A DNA stretch of 35,642 nt, from NCBI GenBank assembly GCA_003222895.1, contig QHXI01000121.1, forward strand, positions 1 to 35,642. Direction: 5' to 3'. The notes under the pieces are model-generated. The model worked only from the letters and a program-made list of their open reading frames with translations. It was not told where the DNA came from and did no database searches. The DNA is from Acidobacteriota bacterium (lineage in GTDB: Bacteria > Acidobacteriota > Blastocatellia > Pyrinomonadales > Pyrinomonadaceae). Below are positions 24,220 through 31,883 of the stretch, piece after piece. Made by a program: the position numbers and the translations under genes. Every line of letters starts with the position of its first letter. The stretch's first letter is position 1.

Positions 24220-26725
24220 TTTTGCCTGGCGACGTTGGCTGATTTCGATTCTGCTACTCGTTGCGCCAACTTTTTGCGTACTTCCCGCCTCCGCTCAAAC
24301 CAGGCGCGTCGTTATCCTCAAAGTTGATGGCCTGCCTTACGAGATGATCGATCGCTTCGCGCGCGAACGCGATCCGCTCACCGGCAAAAGCCGCCTGCCC
24401 TGGTTCGACCACGTTTTCTATGCAAACGGCACGCGCATCACCAATTTTTATGTGCGCGGGATGAGCCTCTCGGCTCCGTCATGGTCCATGCTCGACACGG
24501 GCCAACACCTGCAAATCAAAGGCAACGTCGAATTCGATCGAGATATTCTGCACACGTACGATTATCTTAACTTTCTCCCCTTCATCGCGAAGCAAGCGAC
24601 GCGCGGCAACGTCGACATGCCCGGCACGGAAGTTCTCGACACCATGCGCGTGCCGATTCTGATTGACGCTTACGACAATTATCAGCGAAAGGTTGGTTCG
24701 CAACTCTACGGCCGCGGCGCCCCGATCGCTTTGCTTCAGCGCGCTGCCGAATCAAAGTTCCTGCGCCACCCGATTGACCTCGCTGCTGAGTTTGTTACCG
24801 GATTAGAAACGCGCAATATCATCCTCGATCAGGAGGAGCGAGAGATGATTGAAAAGCTGAACGACCCTCGCGTTCGCTATCTCGATCTGCTGATGATGTC
24901 TTTCGATCATAACGCGCACCACAACAACGATCGCGATTCGCACCTGCACACGCTCCAGGAGGTCGATGCGCTCATTGGCCGCCTGTGGACCGCAATTCAA
25001 CAAAGTCCGATGGCCGCCGACACCGCGTTCGTGATCGTTTCCGATCACGGTTTCAACACCGACGAACAAGTAATCAGTCAGGGATTCAATCTCGTGAAGC
25101 TGCTCGGCAGCGCGAACGGCGGCGGTCATCACGTGGTCACCAAGCGTCGTTTGCTGATGGAATATTCAGTCAAAGGCATAAACCCGTTTGTGCCGCCAAT
25201 CACGACGGCCGCTTCACAGTCTTTCTATCTGAAGAATCAAAGCGACGAATATCCGACGGCAATGCTGGATTTCGACGGCAACGAACGCGCCGGGCTGCAT
25301 CTGCGAAACACTAACCTGAACGTCATTCACATCTTGTTTCAACAACTGCAGCGAAAGGATCTCTCGCCACAGCTGCGCGCCGCGACGACGGATACTTTCT
25401 TTGCGGCCATCGATCGCGATCGAAAGTATTGGCAAGACGATCTCGATGAGTTCGATCTGGAGTTGGCCGCTCTTGGACGCGCCGCTGAGAAGCAACGCGA
25501 GCTTTGTCTCGCTCAGCCCAAAACGTTTCCGCCCGGCGAAATAGAACTCGGCCGCGACGACAACGCGCGCCGCATTTGCATTCAGTCGAAACAGTGGGCG
25601 GAATTCAAAACGCGTTACAGCGAGTATGTCGCCACGATGCGAACTCTTCTCGCACTCAAGCGTGAAAACTTCGATCCGATGAAGCTCAAGATCGAAGACC
25701 TCATGCCGAAAGATTCTATGGGACGGCGCAACTCAATTTACGAATTACAAAACTACGTCGTCGGACTGTCGAAGGATGGATTGGCGCTGAACAGGGACGG
25801 CTCGGTCGATCTCGATCGCAGTTTCGTTCGGCTCAATTATCTTGATCTGTTGCACGAGCAAGCCGTGCGCAACAACGTTCAGACCGCCGTTTCGAATCAT
25901 CCGATCGATTTCATCGCCACGCGAATTCCGCTCGCTTCGATCGCTCCGGCTTTGACCGGGGATCTCAAAGCAGACAACGATCCGGTATGGCTCTACGCCG
26001 GCAAAGATTTCCAGGCGTTGATTCTTCCGCGCGAAGAATCCACCGGCCAACTTCAACTTCGCTACTTGCCGATTGCGAATCTGACACAGGACGCGAAGGG
26101 CGGCATTCATTTCGATCGTGCTGATTGGAAATCCGGTTTTCCGCTGAAAATGCTGGAAGATCCGCGCCTCGACGTGCCTGACGGCGATCGCACGATGTGG
26201 TTGGATCAGTGGCACACGGACATTGAATGGTTGCACGCGCTGCACAAGACGCAATACTCTAACGGATTGATTGGCTTGCATGAGCAGTTCACACAATTCA
26301 TCGCGCCGGGAATGGATCCGGAGGCCGCGAATCTTTCAGCGGACGAACACGAGCTGCGCAATTTTCATCGTCGCCAGCGACGCCTGGTCGAAAGCGACTT
26401 GATGGTCTTTGCGAACAATCATTGGAACTTCGATGTGCGTGGCTTCAATCCCGGCGGCAATCACGGTTCCCTCTTTCGCATCTCGACGCACTCGACGCTG
26501 ATGTTCGCGGGCGGAGAGAACACGGGCATTCCGCGCGCCCTCGCGGTCACAGAGCCGTACGACAGTTTGAGCGTCGTGCCGACGGTGCTGGCACTGACTG
26601 GAAGAATCGGAAGCAACAATCAGCCCGATGAATCGCTGAACAAGCGTGGCTTTATTAAATTTCCGGGTCGTGTGATCACCGAAGTTGTGAGTCGCGAGTC
26701 AAGAGTCACGAGTCGTGAGCGTTAG
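24206..26725 (+). CDS. Exported alkaline phosphatase superfamily (nucleotide pyrophosphatase/phosphodiesterase-like) protein
   Basis: About 839 aa from ATG 24206; ATG 24185 in the same frame adds seven repeat-derived residues. The signal peptide 'WLISILLLVAPTFCVLPASAQ' follows. Metal and catalytic sites of the superfamily appear in order: Asp in 'VVILKVDGLPYEM', the nucleophile Ser in 'LSAPSWSMLDTG' (Thr/Ser position in NPP enzymes), 'SFDHNAHH', 'VIVSDHGF' and a late His in 'GGNHGSLFR'. A roughly 400-residue insertion between the last two sites is unfamiliar. It should hydrolyse a phosphate or sulfate ester or diester in the periplasm. The C-terminal 'VVSRESRVTSRER' is encoded by another heptad array, so the natural C-terminus has been replaced or extended. 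Confidence 0.83.
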   Translation: MKIADFAWRRWLISILLLVAPTFCVLPASAQTRRVVILKVDGLPYEMIDRFARERDPLTGKSRLPWFDHVFYANGTRITNFYVRGMSLSAPSWSMLDTGQHLQIKGNVEFDRDILHTYDYLNFLPFIAKQATRGNVDMPGTEVLDTMRVPILIDAYDNYQRKVGSQLYGRGAPIALLQRAAESKFLRHPIDLAAEFVTGLETRNIILDQEEREMIEKLNDPRVRYLDLLMMSFDHNAHHNNDRDSHLHTLQEVDALIGRLWTAIQQSPMAADTAFVIVSDHGFNTDEQVISQGFNLVKLLGSANGGGHHVVTKRRLLMEYSVKGINPFVPPITTAASQSFYLKNQSDEYPTAMLDFDGNERAGLHLRNTNLNVIHILFQQLQRKDLSPQLRAATTDTFFAAIDRDRKYWQDDLDEFDLELAALGRAAEKQRELCLAQPKTFPPGEIELGRDDNARRICIQSKQWAEFKTRYSEYVATMRTLLALKRENFDPMKLKIEDLMPKDSMGRRNSIYELQNYVVGLSKDGLALNRDGSVDLDRSFVRLNYLDLLHEQAVRNNVQTAVSNHPIDFIATRIPLASIAPALTGDLKADNDPVWLYAGKDFQALILPREESTGQLQLRYLPIANLTQDAKGGIHFDRADWKSGFPLKMLEDPRLDVPDGDRTMWLDQWHTDIEWLHALHKTQYSNGLIGLHEQFTQFIAPGMDPEAANLSADEHELRNFHRRQRRLVESDLMVFANNHWNFDVRGFNPGGNHGSLFRISTHSTLMFAGGENTGIPRALAVTEPYDSLSVVPTVLALTGRIGSNNQPDESLNKRGFIKFPGRVITEVVSRESRVTSRER
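26687..26721. repeat. Left 7-bp array flanking the four-helix-bundle gene
   Basis: Five heptads GTGAGTC, GCGAGTC, AAGAGTC, ACGAGTC, GTGAGCG. They encode the last residues of the phosphatase. The reverse complement of these units makes up the array at 27137-27171, on the other side of the four-helix gene. Confidence 0.85.
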
Positions 26726-26753
26726 CGGATCTGAAACGAAAGAGAATAGAGCA

Positions 26754-27125
26754 GTGGCCGCGTTTAAGAGGTTCGAGGACATCAAGGCCTGGCAAAAAGC
26801 CCGGGAAGCAACAAGGGAGATTTACAAGCAAACTGCCAAAGCAAGTTTCGCCAAGGACTTCGGCCTGCGCGATCAAGGACAGCGAGCGAGTGTTTCGGTA
26901 ATGGCCAACATCGCTGAAGGCTTTGGGCGACATTCCGACAAAGAGTTCGCTAATTTTTTAAATGTCGCGCACGCGTCCGTATCTGAATCCCAGTCGCACC
27001 TCTATGTTGCTCTCGATCTTGGCTACCTAAGCAAGGATGACTTTGTCAGACTCTATAGTATATTTGACGAAGTGTCGCGAATAACTATGGCGCTCGCGAA
27101 GCATGTTCGGACGCCGAGGGGATGA
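26754..27125 (+). CDS. Four-helix-bundle protein (23S rRNA intervening-sequence / S23 type)
   Basis: 123 aa from GTG 26754, the usual size, with AAGAGA upstream. A GTG at 26715 inside the repeat array would add 13 polar residues. 'FKRFEDIKAWQKAREATREIY' followed by 'LRDQGQRASVSVMANIAEGFGR' and 'EFANFLNVAHASVSESQSHL' are hallmarks of this family, known from proteins encoded in 23S rRNA intervening sequences and related to the Avd protein of diversity-generating retroelements. Function is unknown; a nucleic-acid-associated role is usually suspected. Here it is neither in rRNA nor near a reverse transcriptase. It is squeezed between two genes, and its stop overlaps the next start (ATGA at 27122). 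Inverted heptad arrays on both sides suggest it arrived as a unit. Confidence 0.9.
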   Translation: MAAFKRFEDIKAWQKAREATREIYKQTAKASFAKDFGLRDQGQRASVSVMANIAEGFGRHSDKEFANFLNVAHASVSESQSHLYVALDLGYLSKDDFVRLYSIFDEVSRITMALAKHVRTPRG

Positions 27126-29329
27126 CATTGCAATCTGACTCAAGACTCGCGACTGAAGACTCGCAACTCACCTACGCGCACGCCGTAAACAAACCTTCGC
27201 GCGCCAAACGCTCTGTCGCCTGGCTCCAGCTGGTGGCGTTTCTCCTTGGCGCGCTGGTACTCTTTTATCTAATCCGCGTCGTCGTCGGCGTCGAGCCAAT
27301 CGTCTCTGCACTCGGCCGCGTTGGCTTTGGTTTCTTCATCGTTGTCGCCACGAACGGTGCGCGGCACGTGTTGCGCACGATCGCTATGCGCCTGTCGGTT
27401 GCTCCCGAACATCGCCGCTTCAGTTTTCTGCAAGCTTTTGCCGCGCGCCTCGGCGGAGAATCGATGAGCTTTCTCACCTTCGCCGGTCCCTTGTTGGGCG
27501 AAGCTACGAAAGTCGCGCTGCTGCGAAAGAGAGTTCCGCTGGTGCACGGCGTGCCCGCACTAGTCGTCGACAATCTGCTTTACAACTTGTCGGTCGTGCT
27601 GGTGATTTTTGGCGGCGCGGTGCTGATGCTCTTCGCATATCCGGTGCCGCTGGTGGCGCGCGAGATGCTGATCGTCATCGCGTCAATCGCTTTCTTCGGA
27701 TTGATCGCCGCGGCAATGGCCACGCGCAAACGCGTCACGCTGCTCACGAACCTGATCGATCGCCTCGCGCGCCGAGGCTTCCGCCCAAACTTTCTGCGCA
27801 CGCGCCGCCATCACATCTATCGCGTCGAGCTAACAGTTTACGGATTCTACAAGCGTCGTCGCGGCGCCTTCTTCTCGATGATCGCTCTCGATCTCGCGTC
27901 GCATGTAACCAGCGTGCTCGAGGTTTTCATCACCCTCAAGATGCTCGGCCTTGTTCCTCGCGTGAGCGCGGCATACATCATCGAATCGCTCACGAAAGTA
28001 ATTAACTTCGCATTCGCGTTTGTGCCCGGCACTATTGGCGTCTATGAAACCGGCAACGGAATCATTCTGCGCACGCTGGGCTATACGGTGGCGACCGGTG
28101 TCGCGCTGGCGATCGTTCGTAAAGCCGCGATCATTTTTTGGACCGTCATCGGAGTTTTCATTATCACCTGGCGCACGCTGCCCAATGCCTGGGCACGCGT
28201 GCTCGACCGCAGTCCACGTCTACAAAAACTTATGGACAGCTTAGTGCTTTCAAATCTCGCTCATCGGCCCGCGCGCACCGCAGTCAGCATCGCCGGCATC
28301 GCTTTGGGTGTTCTGCTCGTCGTCTTCACCGTCGGTTTGGCGCACGGCCTTTTACGCGAACGCGGCAAGCGTGAAGCGAACATCGGCGCGCAAATTATTG
28401 TGCGTCCGTCCGGTTCAATCAGCCTCGGCGGCGGACAATCATTCACGATTCCAATCTCGCACGCGGCCGATGTCGCAAAGACTCCCGGCGTGCGCGCGGC
28501 CGTTCCCATCGGGCAACATCTTGATAAGAGTGAGTCAGGATTCGGCACGCGCTTGATCGAAGGCATTCCTTACGATCAATATGTCGCGCTGAACAACTTA
28601 ACGATCAAAGCAGGTCGCGGTTTGCAGAAAGGCGATGAGGCGATTATCGATCCGGCGTTTGCACAGGAACTCAACGTGAGCGTCGGATCAACAATCCAAC
28701 TTTACGAGCGCCCCTTCAAAGTCGTCGGCGTGTATGAACCGCCGGGTGGCGGCCGAGTGAAGATTCCACTCGCAACGATGCAGGATCAAGTCGGCAGTGA
28801 AAATCGCTGCAACACGATTCTGGTCGCTTGCGACGATCCGGCGCAGCAGGAACAAGTCGCCACGCGCGTCAAAGAACGCTTCCCCGACGATCAAATAATT
28901 CTCACGCGCGAACTGCCTGAGCTTTACATGTCGAGCGTTCCGGCGCTGAACATTTTTCTGCGAGTCGTCGTCGGCGTCGCCGCCACGATCAGCATGTTGG
29001 TGATTCTGCTCGCCATGTACACGACCGTGACTGAGCGCACGCGACAGATCGGGATCCTGAAATCGCTCGGCATGTCGAAGCGTTCGATTGCCTGGGTGAT
29101 CGAGCAGGAAGCGATCCTGGTGAGCGTGCTCGGGGTTTTCATTGGCGTGATGCTCACGCTGCTGGCGCGCTTTGTGGTGATGCGCTCGACGACTCTGACT
29201 GTTGACGTCGAGCCAAAGTGGATCGCGATTTCGCTTGTTGTGGGCTTGATCGGAGGCTCAATCGGTGCGCTTTATCCCGCGCTCCGCGCCGCCCGCCAGG
29301 ACGCCGTCGATGCCTTGAGTTACGAGTAG
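27122..29329 (+). CDS. Fusion of LPG-synthase/flippase-like (UPF0104) membrane domain and FtsX/MacB-type permease
   Basis: 735 aa. Residues about 30-345 are an eight-or-so-helix membrane domain of the lysylphosphatidylglycerol synthase/UPF0104 kind ('ARLGGESMSFLTFAGPLLGEATKVALLRKR', 'FVPGTIGVYETGNGIILRTLG'), a family tied to lipid or lipid-intermediate transfer. Residues about 372-735 are an ABC permease of the MacB/FtsX type: one helix ('TAVSIAGIALGVLLVVFTVGLA'), a MacB-like extracytoplasmic core (about 400-600), then three helices with the signature 'ERTRQIGILKSLGMSKRSI'. No ATPase is fused or adjacent in the window, so it must use one encoded elsewhere. The first 17 residues come from a heptad array. 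A role in moving lipids or lipid-linked molecules is an inference. Confidence 0.88.
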   Translation: MTLQSDSRLATEDSQLTYAHAVNKPSRAKRSVAWLQLVAFLLGALVLFYLIRVVVGVEPIVSALGRVGFGFFIVVATNGARHVLRTIAMRLSVAPEHRRFSFLQAFAARLGGESMSFLTFAGPLLGEATKVALLRKRVPLVHGVPALVVDNLLYNLSVVLVIFGGAVLMLFAYPVPLVAREMLIVIASIAFFGLIAAAMATRKRVTLLTNLIDRLARRGFRPNFLRTRRHHIYRVELTVYGFYKRRRGAFFSMIALDLASHVTSVLEVFITLKMLGLVPRVSAAYIIESLTKVINFAFAFVPGTIGVYETGNGIILRTLGYTVATGVALAIVRKAAIIFWTVIGVFIITWRTLPNAWARVLDRSPRLQKLMDSLVLSNLAHRPARTAVSIAGIALGVLLVVFTVGLAHGLLRERGKREANIGAQIIVRPSGSISLGGGQSFTIPISHAADVAKTPGVRAAVPIGQHLDKSESGFGTRLIEGIPYDQYVALNNLTIKAGRGLQKGDEAIIDPAFAQELNVSVGSTIQLYERPFKVVGVYEPPGGGRVKIPLATMQDQVGSENRCNTILVACDDPAQQEQVATRVKERFPDDQIILTRELPELYMSSVPALNIFLRVVVGVAATISMLVILLAMYTTVTERTRQIGILKSLGMSKRSIAWVIEQEAILVSVLGVFIGVMLTLLARFVVMRSTTLTVDVEPKWIAISLVVGLIGGSIGALYPALRAARQDAVDALSYE
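27137..27171. repeat. Right 7-bp array flanking the four-helix-bundle gene
   Basis: Five heptads GACTCAA, GACTCGC, GACTGAA, GACTCGC, AACTCAC, inverted relative to 26687-26721. They lie inside the first codons of the permease-fusion gene and encode 'DSRLATEDSQL'. Confidence 0.85.
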
Positions 29330-29333
29330 CCAA

Positions 29334-29375
29334 TTTGCATTTTTCAATGGTTAATTTTCAATTTGCAATTCTCTT
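29334..29375. repeat. 7-bp array, left of the 133-bp tandem repeat
   Basis: Heptads TTTGCAT, TTTTCAA, TGGTTAA, TTTTCAA, TTTGCAA, TTCTCTT, the same units as at 24131-24158. It starts 5 bases after the fusion-gene stop. Confidence 0.7.
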
Positions 29376-29625
29376 CCCTCGCTGGGAGCGCGGGCATCCA
29401 TGCCTGCGGAGCGCGGACATCCTTGTCCGCATTGAGCGCGCAGCGCGAACAGTTCCCTTGCCTTTGCACCTTTCGCTTTTTTCGCTTTGCAATTTTTGCA
29501 ATTCTCTTTTCCCGCTGGGAGCGCGGGCATCCATGCCTGCGGAGCGCGGACATCCTTGTCCGCATTGAGCGCGCAGCGCGAACAGTTCCCTTGCCTTTGC
29601 ACCTTTCGCTTTTTTCGCTTTTCAA
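29365..29625. repeat. 133-bp tandem direct repeat with REP-like hairpins
   Basis: Two nearly identical copies with a period of 133 bases (for example GCTGGGAGCGCGGGCATCC at 29381 and 29514). Each copy has two stem-loops: GCGGGCAT/ATGCCTGC (29390-29407 in copy 1) and the perfect GCGGACA/TGTCCGC (29413-29430). They are REP-like palindromes of the kind often mobilised by RAYT transposases; no RAYT gene is in the window. Confidence 0.88.
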
Positions 29626-29667
29626 TTTGTAATTTACAATTTTCAATTTGCAATTTTTAATTTGCGC
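29619..29667. repeat. 7-bp array, right of the 133-bp tandem repeat
   Basis: Seven heptads TTTTCAA, TTTGTAA, TTTACAA, TTTTCAA, TTTGCAA, TTTTTAA, TTTGCGC, in the same orientation as the array at 29334. This pair is direct rather than inverted. Confidence 0.8.
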
Positions 29668-29680
29668 TCTCTTCCTTACT

Positions 29681-29759
29681 TCCTCTCCTCTGGGAGAGGA
29701 CCGAGGTGAGGCTTACCGCGACTTCCTTAATTTCCATTTCTTCATGCTGAAGGCATGAA
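29681..29759. repeat. Two REP-like simple hairpins
   Basis: TCCTCTCC/GGAGAGGA (29681-29688 and 29693-29700) with a 4-base loop, and TTCATGC/GCATGAA (29741-29747 and 29753-29759) with a 5-base loop. Both are perfect stems without T-runs, so they look like interspersed palindromic repeats rather than terminators. Confidence 0.6.
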
Positions 29760-29988
29760 AGACTGTAGCCGGTGGCAAGCGCGCAGCGCGTCAGCACCCG
29801 ATCAGGTTCAAATGTTCCTCTCAGAACAGCGACACTTCAAGACCAAAATCCTCGACCCTGCATCTATTTTCGCAAATCCATCCTATTGTCCGCTTAGCAC
29901 AGACTTACCTGCCTTGCCTACCGGATAAGCCTTCTCATCGGTAATCAATTGGAGTAAATTTTGCCGGCCGCTTATCACGATCACTACT

Positions 29989-30907
29989 ATGACGGCAGCG
30001 CCTCAGGTCATCGCCAAGCCTCGCTTATTCGACGAGGTCCGCAACGTCGCCCGCATGCGCCACCTCAGCATTCGTACTGAGCACGCTTACAGCCAGTGGA
30101 TTCGGCGCTACATTCTCTTTCATCGAAAGAGACATCCGCGCGAAATGGGCGAGGCGGAAATCCGCGTGTTCATTTCGCATCTCGCGGTCAGGGAAGAGAT
30201 ATCAGCGTCCACTCAAACGGTCGCTCTCAGTGCGCGCTCGCAAGCCTAAACGTCTACCGGTTGTTTTCACTCGTGACGAGACGAAGCGAATCATCGGCCA
30301 ACTCGAAGGGACGCATTGGTTAATTGCCGGATTGCTCTATGGTTCAGGATTGCGATTGATGGAGTCTCTTCGCTTGCGCGTCAAAGACATTGACTTCACT
30401 TATGGGCAAGTGACCGTCCGCGATGGGAAGGGAGAAAAAGATCGCATCACCATGTTGCCGACACGCTTGAAAGAACCACTCACGCGGCACTTGCAGAAGA
30501 TCAAACTCATCCATCAAGAAGATCTCGCCGCCGGCTACGGTGAAGTATTTCTACCCTATGCGCTGGCAAGAAAATATCCGAATGCGCCGAAGCAGTGGGG
30601 CTGGCAATATATCTTTCCGGCGGCGAATCGCTCACTCGATCCGCGCAGCGAGAAACAAAGAAGACATCATTTATCGGATAGTGCCGTCCAGACTGCTATG
30701 AAAAAGGCAATCCAGAAAGCGAAGATTTCGAAAAACGGAAGTTGCCACACGTTACGTCATAGCTTTGCCACGCACCTGCTTGAGAAGGGTTACGATATCC
30801 GAACCGTGCAGGAGCTACTCGGACATAAAGACGTGAAGACCACGATGGTGTACACGCATGTGTTGAATAGGGGTGGAAAAGGCGTATTGAGTCCAATGGA
30901 TGAATGA
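29989..30907 (+). pseudogene. intI: Integron integrase, internal deletion with frameshift
   Basis: The N-terminal piece (29989-30249) has the SAM-like core-binding domain ('[23 protein letters not shown]', '[12 protein letters not shown]'). The C-terminal piece (GTG 30230-30907, 225 aa) is in another frame and complete: catalytic Arg42 ('SGLRLME'), Lys70, His173 and Arg176 ('HTLRHSF'), His199 ('GHKD') and Tyr208. It carries the IntI-specific insertion '[19 protein letters not shown]', which separates it from other tyrosine recombinases. Family members have about 20 more residues between 'ALSA' and '[12 protein letters not shown]', so roughly 60-75 bases were lost with a frameshift near 30230. 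Without a joined N-domain the protein should not recombine attC sites. Sequencing or assembly error is the main alternative. Confidence 0.9.
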
Positions 30908-30993
30908 TCTGAAAACTCTCAGCACGCCCAGAGGTGTGAGGTATAATACGCCGCCTAAGATTCTTATACCCAACGGTTGGGTATAATACATAG
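30908..30993 (+). other. attI region with palindrome and possible cassette promoter
   Basis: 86 bases between the integrase stop and the first cassette crossover (G30993/T30994, core GTTCGGC). A perfect palindrome, arms TATACCCAAC (30966-30975) and GTTGGGTATA (30977-30986) around one base, contains both a RYYYAAC and a GTTRRRY motif, as in integrase core sites. Two TATAAT boxes (30942-30947, 30982-30987) could be -10 elements of a cassette promoter, but no good -35 box sits at the proper distance. Confidence 0.6.
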
Positions 30994-31028
30994 TTCGGCC
31001 CCTCGCATTCACTAAGGAGGTTACTTCT

Positions 31029-31442
31029 ATGGCATTCAACGTAAAATCAATCTGGACATCGACCGTTGCTCGTAACGTACTGTCCAAGCCCGCGGGTATG
31101 CGCCACGGGATGACCGGCTTCTGGGTCGCTTCAGTTCCTCGAATCCAAAAGGAGCGCATCGTTCGCATGGCTTACTTACCGAATCGGCGGTTCGTACTGG
31201 AAGCGGAGATTGACGCTGGCGGAACGCATGTAATGGCACAATCTCGCTTCGATGAATATCTCGAATATGAATTACTCAAGCGCTCGCAAGGTGGGCATCC
31301 GTTGCCGGTTGCTCAGTTGCGCAATGACATTCAGACATGCATCAACCGTGGTCGAATTGTCGTCGCATTTCGGAATGCTCGCGCTTACTCGGGAAACGCT
31401 GACGAATCAGGGCGCAATCCCATCTGGTACACTGACGACTAA
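31029..31442 (+). CDS. Cassette 1 protein, unknown function
   Basis: 137 aa, the only gene of the first cassette (30994-31549). AGGAGG 8 bases before the ATG is the best ribosome binding site of the array. I recognise no family. The protein is small, basic and without signal peptide or membrane segment. 'RFVLEAEIDAGGTHVMAQSRFDEYLEYELLKRS' suggests a mixed alpha/beta fold. As the first cassette it is the one most likely to be expressed from a promoter in attI. Confidence 0.75.
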   Translation: MAFNVKSIWTSTVARNVLSKPAGMRHGMTGFWVASVPRIQKERIVRMAYLPNRRFVLEAEIDAGGTHVMAQSRFDEYLEYELLKRSQGGHPLPVAQLRNDIQTCINRGRIVVAFRNARAYSGNADESGRNPIWYTDD

Positions 31443-31448
31443 CGGCGG

Positions 31449-31555
31449 GGCCGAACAAATCGTTGGACGCGAGCGGCGGGAGCGTGTTTCGCATCATGAC
31501 TGGTCCGGCGATGCTTGAATGAGTTCGCGCCGCCGCGTCAACTCAGACGTTATGT
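31449..31555 (+). repeat. attC site 1
   Basis: R'' GGCCGAAC is at 31449-31456 and the crossover is G31549/T31550. The core L'' reads CGTTGGACGCGAGCGGCG and L' CGCCGCCGCGTCAACTC, pairing with an extrahelical base. The revcomp of R'' (GTTCGGCCCC) equals the start of cassette 1 at 30993. Its loop is almost identical to that of attC 7. Confidence 0.92.
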
Positions 31556-31809
31556 CGCTTCGCTCATTGAAAAGAAAAACACACCAGCGCGAGACTTGTC
31601 GCTCGCGCACGGCGCGCGGCTCGCAGCGCTTAATTAAGTTGTCCGTCGCAAGCTCGCCGCGCTTACGCATACTGGCTGGCGACCAAAATACAGAAGCGCC
31701 TTACAATCTGGGGCGGGATAACAAATCGTTGGACGCGAGCGGAATCATCGAGCTTCTCATCGACAAGTAGTCCGTAGCGCAGTTGCTCGCCGCCGCGTCA
31801 ACTCAACCG
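31550..31809 (+). other. Cassette 2: no convincing gene, homologous to cassette 4
   Basis: 260-base cassette. An ORF from ATG 31552 to 31770 exists but runs through the attC site, has an Arg/Ser-rich composition and is not preserved in the homologous cassette 4. I therefore treat it as non-coding. Shared blocks with cassette 4 include CAGCGCGAGACTTGT and TTACAATCTGGGG. Confidence 0.7.
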
Positions 31810-31816
31810 TTGGGTG
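31714..31816 (+). repeat. attC site 2
   Basis: R'' GGGATAAC ends at 31722 and the crossover is G31809/T31810. The L''/L' core is shared, but the loop (GAATCATCGAGCTTCTCATC...) differs from the other class and matches attC 4 with two differences. R'' matches its own cassette start at only 8 of 10 positions, so the 5' end of this cassette may have been exchanged. Confidence 0.9.
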
Positions 31817-31883
31817 CTCCTCGGCAACGTTCTAGCTTGAACTGATACTCGCGAGAATTGCTTCATACCTTGGCCGAAATGAA

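Larger units (their letters stand above)
29330..29988. other. 659-bp intergenic region rich in repeats
   Basis: No gene. From left to right it holds a heptad array, a 133-bp unit repeated in tandem, a second heptad array, two simple hairpins (29681-29700 and 29741-29759), and about 220 bases before the integrase without a clear signal. I find no LexA-like CTGT-N8-ACAG box upstream of the integrase. Confidence 0.7.

Noticed and set aside
26715-27125. Diversity-generating retroelement (four-helix protein as Avd)
   Set aside because: No reverse transcriptase and no template/variable repeat pair occur nearby.
29344-29653. Repetitive 100-aa ORFs on both strands
   Set aside because: They are readings through the 133-bp tandem repeat; the repeated peptides follow from the DNA repeat.
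29768-29988. LexA-type operator upstream of intI
   Set aside because: No CTGT-N8-ACAG or similar symmetric box found. A lineage-specific LexA box cannot be excluded.
31519-31770. 83-aa ORF in cassette 2
   Set aside because: It starts inside attC 1, runs through attC 2, is Arg-rich and is not kept in the homologous cassette 4.
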